Source: JAFAQB01 sp046724555
GTDB lineage: Archaea; Thermoproteota; Nitrososphaeria; Nitrososphaerales; Nitrososphaeraceae
Assembly (NCBI GenBank): GCA_046724555.1
Contig: JBKOWU010000153.1
Span: 1-7,373, forward strand
Direction of reading: 5' to 3'
Length of the DNA stretch: 7,373 nucleotides
In this document: positions 1 through 5,089 of the stretch, one piece after another
Numbering within the stretch: the stretch's first letter is position 1
Layout: the number at the start of each line of letters is the position of its first letter
The notes under the pieces: generated by a model
What the model saw: only the letters and a program-made list of their open reading frames with translations
What the model was told of the DNA's origin: nothing
The model's database searches: none
Position numbers and translations under genes: made by a program

Positions 1-1
1 T

Positions 2-457
2 GTTAAAGAAATTTCGTTTTTGAGGAGAGAAATTACAACACTTAGAAGGGTTGTTGCTCCACTCAAAAGAACAGTACTGGAGATGACTAGAGATATACAG
101 AAGTTCTCTGACGAAGACCTCACACAGTACTTTGATGATGTGAAGGATCATATAGATAAAGTATTGGAGGTTTTAGAAGCATCTAAAGAAACTATAGAAA
201 TTTATAAAGATACAGACTTCATGCTCAATACTGAACGAACCAACAAGATACTTACTGTTCTCACCATTCTGTTCACCTTATCAATTCCTGTTACCGTGTT
301 AGGTACTTTTTACGGAATGAATGTTAATTTGCCTTTACGTGATTGGAATTTCTTTGGAACATATACAACGATGATTGTAGTACTGGCTATATCCATAGCA
401 ATGGCATTGCTTATGCTTTGGTACTTTCGTCGGCTTGGCTGGATTGGTGTCAGCTAG
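2..457 (+). CDS. corA: CorA-family divalent cation channel, C-terminal part (5' end outside window)
   Basis: Channel for Mg2+/Co2+ in the cytoplasmic membrane, working as a pentamer (family knowledge). The frame is open from base 2, so the gene begins upstream of the window and the visible 151 residues are its C-terminal part. A long charged helical stretch comes first (Arg/Lys-rich, then an Asp/Glu-rich run), matching the CorA stalk helix. Two membrane helices follow. The first ends in the family signature YGMN (the GMN codons lie at 314-322), the selectivity-filter loop. It is followed by a short acidic/aromatic loop and the second helix, and then the basic tail FRRLGW. The TTG at 20 is only an internal codon. 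The GMN motif makes the family assignment firm; Mg versus Co or Zn preference cannot be read from this part. The gene is convergent with the HtrA-like gene. Confidence 0.93.
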   Translation, partial: VKEISFLRREITTLRRVVAPLKRTVLEMTRDIQKFSDEDLTQYFDDVKDHIDKVLEVLEASKETIEIYKDTDFMLNTERTNKILTVLTILFTLSIPVTVLGTFYGMNVNLPLRDWNFFGTYTTMIVVLAISIAMALLMLWYFRRLGWIGVS

Positions 458-510
458 AAGTGATATAATATTGGTTCCACGTTCATTTTATATACCTACC
501 ACGAGTACAA

Positions 511-529
511 TTTTTAAAATAAACTTTTT
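511..529 (+). terminator. Oligo-T tract, possible terminator of the CorA gene
   Basis: Two T5 runs (511-515 and 525-529) lie about 55-70 bp after the CorA stop codon, in the convergent gap. Archaeal RNA polymerase terminates at U-rich tracts without needing a hairpin. No other T-rich tract lies closer to the stop. The assignment rests on position and composition only. Confidence 0.35.
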
Positions 530-619
530 CACTATCTTTATCTTAGATTAAGCCCTACGTAGCAAATACGTGAGAATTAAACCGAGCTAAATTATTGGAA
601 TATTTCATTGTCACGGTAT

Positions 620-666
620 CATATTCATAATAGGGGTAATTGAATGTAACTGTAAATATGAATATG
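620..666. repeat. 10-bp perfect inverted repeat in the 306-bp CorA/HtrA gap
   Basis: CATATTCATA (620-629) is the exact reverse complement of TATGAATATG (657-666), separated by 27 bp. It lies in the gene-free stretch 458-763 between two convergent genes. It is AT-rich and could be a bidirectional 3'-end hairpin or chance. Apart from this and the T tracts near 511-529, I see no ORF longer than about 16 codons and no RNA gene in the stretch. Confidence 0.45.
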
Positions 667-763
667 CATGATCATTAGTCTCAATTGTAGATAGTGCGTG
701 CTGTTCCTTCCCTTTATTTCATCATCCTGCTAGAAGATAGTAAAAGCATCCAGGTCATGTGGA

Positions 764-2059
764 TTAAGATGAAGATGTCAGTCGTGTTTGTAAAATAACA
801 TTCAGATCTATTGCCTTGCCGTTCCTGTTTGCCTTTACGTTTATGACATCTCCAGCAGATTTATGTGATTCAATATAGTTGATAATATCGTCGATGCGCC
901 TTACAGGATGATTATCTATAGCTGTAATGATATCTCCAATATGTGGATTAAGATTCATTATATCTTGACTTGTTCCTTTTAGGCCGGCTCTGTCTGCAGG
1001 GCTGCCAGATTGAACTGAACCAACTATTACCCCTTTGAAATTTTTTGGGAGATTTACACTCTGTGCAAGATCAGGAGTCATGCTTCCGCCGGATATTCCG
1101 AGCCAAGGATGTGAGTAGCTACCTTTTTGAATTAATACCGGTACTATACGGGATATAGTATTTGATGGAATTGCAAACCCCACTCCAGAAAATATACCTG
1201 AAGGCGAGCTAATAGCAGTATTCATTCCTATAACTTGTCCTTGTATATTTAATAACGGTCCACCAGCATTACCAGGATTAATTACTGCATCTGTTTGAAT
1301 TCCGTCTGGGATTGAAAAACCTGTATCCGGATTTGGTAATAAGCGTCCGACCTGACTTATAATACCTGTTGTCATGGTATCGCTAAGCCCAAATGGATTA
1401 CCAACCGCAATTATCTGCTGTCCTACCTGCAAGTTAGAGGAATTTCCCATTACAAGTGGATTCGCAGTAGAATTTTCACCTGAAGATGGGAGAAAACTAC
1501 TATCAGTAATTTCCAAAACAGAAATATCGCTAGATGGATCGTTTCCTATTACACTTGCTGTATACGTATTTCCATTTACGAATGTTATATCAACTGTCTT
1601 AGATTCGTCTACTACATGGCTGTTTGTCACTATGTGGCCTTCCTTATCATAAACGAAGCCTGAACCCAATATTGTAGATTGGCTTTCGGAGGGTTTACTA
1701 TTAATAATGATGTCTTGGCCATCATTTGATAGCTTGGTTGTTATCTGCACTACAGAATCTTCTACTTGTTTGAAAATACGAGGCAGTGGGGATATAGATG
1801 AAGAGGAAGAAGAACTCAGAGTAGGCGAACCTGCATCTTCAGTTCGAGTTTGAATGGCAGTTAATTGAGTGATACGTGTATGGAAGTAATTTTGTTCTAT
1901 TAATTTTTTTCTCTGTGTTTGTTGTAGAAATTGTTCTTCTTGCTCTGCAATAGATTTGGTGAGTGTTATATTGTTATCAGTAGTGTATTCAGATAATAAA
2001 ATAGGTATAACAGCAGCAGCGATCATGCAAAGTAAAACGAAAAGGATATCATTTGCCAT
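764..2059 (-). CDS. htrA: HtrA/DegP-like membrane-anchored protein with Ala at the catalytic Ser position
   Basis: Trypsin-like HtrA fold with one C-terminal PDZ domain. Numbering is from the GTG at 2062; the ATG one codon later is the preferred start. Residues 5-24 form one membrane anchor, probably placing the rest outside the cell. A Gln/Glu-rich helical region (about 35-58) and a seven-serine linker (83-89) follow. The protease domain spans about 95-310. His149 sits in TNSHVVD and Asp179 in DPSSDISVLEI, both as in active HtrA. The nucleophile motif reads NPGNAGGPL, with Ala266 (GCT) where the family has Ser. The PDZ domain covers about 320-425 and carries the usual GSPADRAGLKG and GDIITAIDN segments. 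Length is normal, with no frameshift. It may therefore be a non-proteolytic chaperone or sensor rather than an active protease; the fold is certain, activity is not. No clear Shine-Dalgarno is seen. A TATA-like ATATAAC lies near 2130-2140 (on + as read). Confidence 0.93.
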   Translation of the reverse strand: MANDILFVLLCMIAAAVIPILLSEYTTDNNITLTKSIAEQEEQFLQQTQRKKLIEQNYFHTRITQLTAIQTRTEDAGSPTLSSSSSSSISPLPRIFKQVEDSVVQITTKLSNDGQDIIINSKPSESQSTILGSGFVYDKEGHIVTNSHVVDESKTVDITFVNGNTYTASVIGNDPSSDISVLEITDSSFLPSSGENSTANPLVMGNSSNLQVGQQIIAVGNPFGLSDTMTTGIISQVGRLLPNPDTGFSIPDGIQTDAVINPGNAGGPLLNIQGQVIGMNTAISSPSGIFSGVGFAIPSNTISRIVPVLIQKGSYSHPWLGISGGSMTPDLAQSVNLPKNFKGVIVGSVQSGSPADRAGLKGTSQDIMNLNPHIGDIITAIDNHPVRRIDDIINYIESHKSAGDVINVKANRNGKAIDLNVILQTRLTSSS

Positions 2060-2241
2060 CACAATATATCTGCATATACAAGCATTAACACTGCAGGATA
2101 TAGATGTTTTTATCTAAGTTTGTTTAAGCAAAAATATAACAGATTCCTTCAAATAATTATGATAGAATTTTTCTGTATTAGAATTCGGGATGAGTAAATT
2201 TCATGAAAAGGCTGCTGCAAACACAAATAACAACTCATGAT

Positions 2242-2649
2242 TTAACCATATTGCTGTTCATCTTCTTGTTGTTGCTCTTCTTCTATTCCGGCAATTGTCC
2301 TGTTTGGAAAATACTCATTTAACATATCATCTAACTCCTCATCGGTTATATCAGTGTATCTTGATCCGTACAAGTCATATAGAAACTGGAAAGCTTGAGC
2401 TTCGGTACACGATATTAAATGGCTTTGTTCGTTTTGCCAATTACTCCAGTATAGAAAGAAGAAATTATTTTCATCATAATTATCCCTATTATCAATCCTA
2501 AACAATGTTATCCCTCTAGTGGAGTTGTAATGCGGTAGCATATCACCCTTGCAGGCTAATCTTTTTGCATTTGCGGTATCGAATAATTCTTGCTTGTTGG
2601 CCACCATTTCCATACTGCATAACTTTTCGTATACCTTATGCATATGCAT
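2242..2649 (-). CDS. Hypothetical protein, 135 aa, acidic Gln/Glu-rich tail
   Basis: I do not recognise this family. The ORF reads as a compact soluble protein without signal peptide or membrane helix. It has a helical N-terminus (about 3-32), a short strand region with aromatic residues (TLFRIDN at 48-54; FFFLYWSNW at 63-71), a helix around CTEAQAFQFLYDLYG (81-95), an acidic stretch TDEELDDMLNEYF (102-114), and a disordered tail rich in Glu and Gln (123-133). Cysteines occur at 11, 33 and 81, not in a metal-binding pattern. The start ATG (2649) is followed by a second in-frame ATG two codons on; a further ATG at residue 13 is possible. TATA-like sequences upstream (about 2676-2681 and 2711-2720) could serve either start. 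It has its own promoter region between the HtrA-like and GlmU-like genes, all on the same strand, with gaps of 120 bp or more, so an operon is not obvious. Confidence 0.72.
   Translation of the reverse strand: MHMHKVYEKLCSMEMVANKQELFDTANAKRLACKGDMLPHYNSTRGITLFRIDNRDNYDENNFFFLYWSNWQNEQSHLISCTEAQAFQFLYDLYGSRYTDITDEELDDMLNEYFPNRTIAGIEEEQQQEDEQQYG
2638..2649. repeat. 12-bp perfect palindrome covering the start codon of the 135-aa gene
   Basis: ATGCATATGCAT reads identically on both strands and encodes the first four residues Met-His-Met-His of the gene on the minus strand. It could be a self-complementary operator or a translation-start hairpin, or may simply follow from the repeated Met-His codons. 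Confidence 0.5.
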
Positions 2650-2769
2650 GTAGGATTAGATGTTTGGGCATAATGGTATACTTTTGTTAATTACATAACC
2701 GAAGAGCAGTAGGTATATACAAACTGATCTCAGTAACTTCCTTTTACCATATTTGTCACTAATGTGCGT

Positions 2770-3747
2770 CTATTGCTTTTTGCCAAAAATCGTCCCTGCT
2801 TGGACTATGGAATTGCTTGGAACCTGTCGTCCAGGCAAAATTATTACGGAAGCGCCTATTGCACAGTTATTGCCCACTACTGCTCCAAAATGATCAGTCC
2901 CAGTGTCTACCAATGTGCCATTAATCTCATATCTTATGCTTTGCTTATTCAGCAGAGCATTGGCTGTTCCAGAATATCCTCCAAACCAGACATTTTTACC
3001 TATTATACTATCAAGTATCACATTGTGATGAGCAAGCTTATCGTTATTACCAGCAAAATAGGACTTACCAATTTCACAATTAAACCCAATTGTTGTATCT
3101 TCACCTATCATACACTTTCTAACAAGCGATCCCATACCAATGAAACTACCACTTCCAATATACGTAGGTCCTTTTATTTTGCAAAAATCATCAATTGTAA
3201 CGCCATCTTCGATTATACATGGACCATCTATTATACTAGATCTGTCTACAGATGCATTAGGAGATATGGTCGTATGTACAATTTTATCTTGCATTACCCT
3301 CTGCATTATATATAGGAAGTCCCAGGGGTAGATGATAGTGTCTATTAAAAAAGAACCTCTTTCTAAAGAGTAGTCAATAAGTGTATTTAACGGAACATCC
3401 AATTTTCCTTTTTGGTGGCTTATCAGCTTATTACTGTTATTGTTGCTTGATAAGCGATCATAGCGATCAATTATGTTACAGGAAGCCTTGTGATTGGCAA
3501 CATTTTCATTCTCGTCTGAGAACTGTTGTACCTCAAGGGAAGGAAAATTATCTTGAATTAGAGTTGCTGCATTAGAAAAATTATCTGGTATCATGACCTC
3601 ATCAATATCAAGAACATTGCATGCTACTTCCACGTTTCTAACAATTAATGGCTGTCCGAAAACTTTAAGCGAGGATGCAGGGCAGTCACGACTGTCAGAT
3701 ATAAGCGACTGCAGATGATGGACCGAGTTGTGAAATACTAATTGCAA
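2770..3747 (-). CDS. GlmU-like sugar-phosphate nucleotidyltransferase/acetyltransferase with left-handed beta-helix
   Basis: The C-terminal half (about 158-322) is a left-handed parallel beta-helix built from hexapeptide repeats such as IIDGPC, IGSGSF, IGEDTT and IGASVI. The segment LAHHNVILDSIIGKNV (239-253), followed by GGYSGTAN (256-263), matches the acyltransferase part of GlmU and archaeal bifunctional sugar-1-phosphate enzymes, with His240/241 in the place of the catalytic His. A PWD motif (141-143) just before the helix is typical of the alternative GlmU group known from Bacteroidetes and archaea. The N-terminal domain (1-115) is short. It has SLKVFGQPLIVRNVE and DIDEVMIPDN resembling a nucleotidyltransferase core, but no GxGTR nucleotide-binding loop, and it contains an Asn/Ser-rich insert near 101-107. 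A role in nucleotide-sugar supply for glycosylation is inferred. The start is TTG at 3747: an in-frame stop lies two codons upstream and no ATG is available before residue 52. Active sugar substrate is unknown. Confidence 0.82.
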   Translation of the reverse strand: MQLVFHNSVHHLQSLISDSRDCPASSLKVFGQPLIVRNVEVACNVLDIDEVMIPDNFSNAATLIQDNFPSLEVQQFSDENENVANHKASCNIIDRYDRLSSNNNSNKLISHQKGKLDVPLNTLIDYSLERGSFLIDTIIYPWDFLYIMQRVMQDKIVHTTISPNASVDRSSIIDGPCIIEDGVTIDDFCKIKGPTYIGSGSFIGMGSLVRKCMIGEDTTIGFNCEIGKSYFAGNNDKLAHHNVILDSIIGKNVWFGGYSGTANALLNKQSIRYEINGTLVDTGTDHFGAVVGNNCAIGASVIILPGRQVPSNSIVQAGTIFGKKQ

Positions 3748-3974
3748 CCGCTAGCAAGCTTGGAGATCTGCTTTTAATGCATTTAGGATCATACCTACAA
3801 TAATAATAGAAGTAAGTTTTTTATCATCATTATAACTAGTGTATTTTAATTATATTGTGATATGATAAATTTTCCCTATAATAGCATAGCATATGTCTAT
3901 ATTATAGAGTGGGGGCTGGTAATCGAACGATAGGAGGAAAACTGGAATATTGTCCTCAACAATACGCTTCTATG

Positions 3975-4005
3975 GTTACTATAACATACATACATACATA
4001 GTAAC
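3975..4005. repeat. Hairpin with 8-bp stem around an ACAT tandem repeat
   Basis: GTTACTAT (3975-3982) pairs exactly with ATAGTAAC (3998-4005). The intervening bases are mostly a tetranucleotide tandem repeat, ACAT x4 plus one base (3984-4000). It lies in the 284-bp gap between the HhH gene stop and the GlmU-like gene start, both on the minus strand. It may form a 3'-end hairpin for the HhH transcript or be a slippage-prone microsatellite. Confidence 0.5.
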
Positions 4006-4017
4006 TATAACCTGAAC

Positions 4018-4022
4018 AAAAA
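4018..4022 (-). terminator. T5 tract (minus strand) after the HhH gene
   Basis: Read on the minus strand, a run of five T lies 9 bp past the stop codon of the HhH gene, followed within about 15 bp by the hairpin at 3975-4005. This fits a U-tract archaeal terminator. Confidence 0.35.
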
Positions 4023-4031
4023 TAAGTGGTT

Positions 4032-4253
4032 TTAAATTGCAGTCGCTGGTGTCGTATCCGTTAATAGGCTATTTTCCTGGACAATTTTTTTGGCCGCATC
4101 GAAAATAATTTTTGCGACATAAGATTCTATTCCTAGTATGGATGCAACTTCAGAAGGACCTGCAGTAAGAATGAATCGGATACTTAATCCCGCTTCCATT
4201 AGCGAATTCTTAAGCCCAGGAGCAATTTCCAATAGCTGAATACTAGGATCCAT
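4032..4253 (-). CDS. Small helix-hairpin-helix protein, RadA N-terminal-domain-like (73 aa)
   Basis: The whole protein is little more than one paired helix-hairpin-helix domain. The first hairpin is APGLKNSLMEAG (11-22), the linking part ILTAGPSEVASIL (28-40), and the second hairpin GIESYVAKIIFDAAKKI (41-57). The pattern 'GL..L.eAG....iL...p.evA.ilGI....Ak.I...A.k' is that of the N-terminal domain of RadA/Rad51 and of the NusA C-terminal repeats, which bind DNA non-specifically or mediate protein contacts. No ATPase domain is attached, so it is not a recombinase. It could be a stand-alone DNA-binding or adaptor protein. The Thr/Ala-rich tail (62-73) is probably disordered. The ATG start is supported by a strong TATA box about 26 bp upstream and no Shine-Dalgarno, i.e. 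a leaderless message. It is divergent from the PRC-barrel gene. Confidence 0.82.
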   Translation of the reverse strand: MDPSIQLLEIAPGLKNSLMEAGLSIRFILTAGPSEVASILGIESYVAKIIFDAAKKIVQENSLLTDTTPATAI

Positions 4254-4270
4254 GCTACAAACTACTACGT

Positions 4271-4288
4271 TTTTATTATATATAATTA
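4271..4288 (-). promoter_or_regulatory. TATA box of the HhH gene
   Basis: On the minus strand the sequence reads AATTATATATAATAAAA, a near-ideal archaeal TATA box. Its centre is about 26 bp from the ATG at 4253, so transcription would begin at or next to the start codon. This is the clearest promoter in the window. Confidence 0.65.
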
Positions 4289-4380
4289 TTTTGTAAGAAT
4301 ATTGTGACTATGCTTTTGAGTAACCAAGCTAAAATAATTTGATTCACATCATCAATTTTGTTACAAATACAATTTTTACG

Positions 4381-4397
4381 ATTAGATTATAATTTAA
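4381..4397 (+). promoter_or_regulatory. TATA-like box of the PRC-barrel gene
   Basis: AGATTATAATTT (4384-4395) is centred about 22 bp before the ATG at 4411. Together with the absence of a Shine-Dalgarno it suggests a leaderless or very short-leader mRNA starting at the ATG. It lies in the 157-bp divergent promoter region shared with the HhH gene. Confidence 0.45.
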
Positions 4398-4410
4398 GGT
4401 GCTCTTTAAT

Positions 4411-4653
4411 ATGAAGAATGATGATTCACTTGAGTGGCCAAAAATAATTCAAGCAAAGGGAATAGTAAAGACTAGCGATCAAACGGTCTGTGGAAACATA
4501 GTAGCTGAATATCGAGATAACATCATAATAATAGAGTTCGAGGGGACAAAATTAAATGAATATATGATCCCAAAGTCACGAGTTGATCATTACGACGGAA
4601 GAAATGTGCACCTTTCGATATCAGGTAGCCTCCTGTCATCTTTTGGTTTCTAA
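4411..4653 (+). CDS. PRC-barrel / DUF2171-like small protein (80 aa)
   Basis: Residues 8-70 form one small beta-barrel domain of the PRC/DUF2171 kind. EWPKIIQAKGIVKTSD begins the barrel, followed by GNIVAEYRDNIIIIEFEG and then the characteristic EYMIPKSRVDHYDGRNVHLSIS (50-71); the 'Y.IPKS.V..YDG..v.L.i' pattern is the diagnostic part. Such domains act in RNA processing (RimM), photosynthetic reaction centres and general adaptor roles. In ammonia-oxidising archaea many stand-alone copies exist without assigned function, and function is not predictable here. The start is the ATG at 4411; an in-frame GTG four codons earlier would add Met-Leu-Phe-Asn but is less well placed behind the TATA box. 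The single Cys27 and short Ser/Phe tail are unremarkable. The candidate structured RNA begins 58 bp after the stop. Confidence 0.8.
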   Translation: MKNDDSLEWPKIIQAKGIVKTSDQTVCGNIVAEYRDNIIIIEFEGTKLNEYMIPKSRVDHYDGRNVHLSISGSLLSSFGF

Positions 4654-4677
4654 TCAAGTATATGAGGCAGAAAAATA

Positions 4678-4690
4678 ATACATAATAAAA
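4678..4690 (+). promoter_or_regulatory. Possible TATA box for the structured RNA
   Basis: ATACATAATAAAAG, an A/T-only TATA-like stretch except for one C and the final G, is centred roughly 26-28 bp before base 4712, where the outer helix of the RNA candidate begins. The spacing is what an independent archaeal transcript would show. The surrounding DNA is AT-rich, so this is suggestive only. Confidence 0.3.
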
Positions 4691-4711
4691 GAACAGGCGA
4701 TAGAATAAGAC

Positions 4712-4783
4712 AGATAGATCGAGCCTCCTATCGAGCCGGGGCAGACCAAATCTCCCCTGAGGATATGGAGGGTTCTATCTTTT
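4712..4783 (+). ncRNA. Candidate structured small RNA, unassigned family
   Basis: A 70-bp island with about 54% GC in an AT-rich gap folds into one long interrupted hairpin. Outer helix: AGATAGA (4712-4718) with TCTATCT (4774-4780). Middle helix: CCTCCTATC (4724-4732) with GATA (4762-4765) and GGAGG (4767-4771), one bulged T at 4766. Inner helix: GGGG (4738-4741) with CCCC (4754-4757) and AGA (4743-4745) with TCT (4751-4753), C4742 bulged. The terminal loop is CCAAA (4746-4750). Internal loops are 5x2 and 5x4. A T4 run (4780-4783) follows on the plus strand, which favours that strand. It contains no ORF. It does not match tRNA, 5S, C/D box, SRP, RNase P or a riboswitch that I recognise. It could be an independent sRNA or a 3'-UTR element of the PRC-barrel gene. 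Confidence 0.55.
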
Positions 4784-4907
4784 CCAGTGAATATTGTTGG
4801 TTAACATATAGTCATGGCGTAAATTATTAAATGTTTCGTTAAGTTGTACGATTAAATGATTAAGCATCATTATAGAGTTGCTATTGTAATAAGAATTATA
4901 ACATCTT

Positions 4908-5024
4908 TTGACAGAATATGAAAATATTAGATTAGATATTATTAAACAGCATATTGCTGACGATCTTATTAAGACCTCTTTTTATGTCGATAATGTTAAT
5001 ATGAATGAAGGCTTCATGTTTTAA
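4908..5024 (+). CDS. Possible small ORF, 38 aa (doubtful)
   Basis: In the remaining part of the 436-bp gap 4654-5089, one frame from TTG 4908 to TAA reads like ordinary protein: charged and amphipathic, beginning MTEYENIRLDIIKQ and continuing with HIADDLIKTSFYVDNV. It has no Shine-Dalgarno and no ATG until residue 32, and the upstream frame closes at a TAA three codons before the TTG. It could be a small protein, the tail of a decayed gene, or chance. Outside this ORF and the structured RNA I see only a 6-bp hairpin (AATGAT/ATCATT, 4855-4871) in the gap. Confidence 0.22.
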   Translation: MTEYENIRLDIIKQHIADDLIKTSFYVDNVNMNEGFMF

Positions 5025-5089
5025 CCCCTCTTAAATAATAGAATGCTTAGGCGATGACAATGTAAATACAAATTAGCTAGTACATAAAC

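Noticed and set aside
660..726. Minus-strand C/D box sRNA starting at an ATGATGA near 719-726
   Set aside because: No CTGA D box follows within the expected 25-60 nt, and it falls in the 3' region of the HtrA-like gene.
1374..1652. 92-codon plus-strand frame inside the HtrA-like gene
   Set aside because: Shadow of the protease-domain coding sequence; no recognisable domain.
2190..2240. 16-codon plus-strand ORF from ATG (MSKFHEKAAANTNNNS)
   Set aside because: Very short, no ribosome binding site or clear promoter, and antisense to the flanking genes. The composition alone is not enough.
2764..3315. 183-codon plus-strand frame opposite the GlmU-like gene
   Set aside because: Antisense shadow. 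The minus-strand frame has clear hexapeptide repeats and family motifs, and this one has none.
3932..4016. AGGAGG followed by TTG or CTG frames of about 20 codons
   Set aside because: Non-ATG starts, tiny peptides partly made of the ACAT repeat, and no conserved feature.
4712..4780. tRNA-like gene: 7-bp closing stem and a 69-nt span
   Set aside because: No D-arm, no T-loop TTC motif and no anticodon arm at the right spacing. The element is one long interrupted hairpin, not a cloverleaf.
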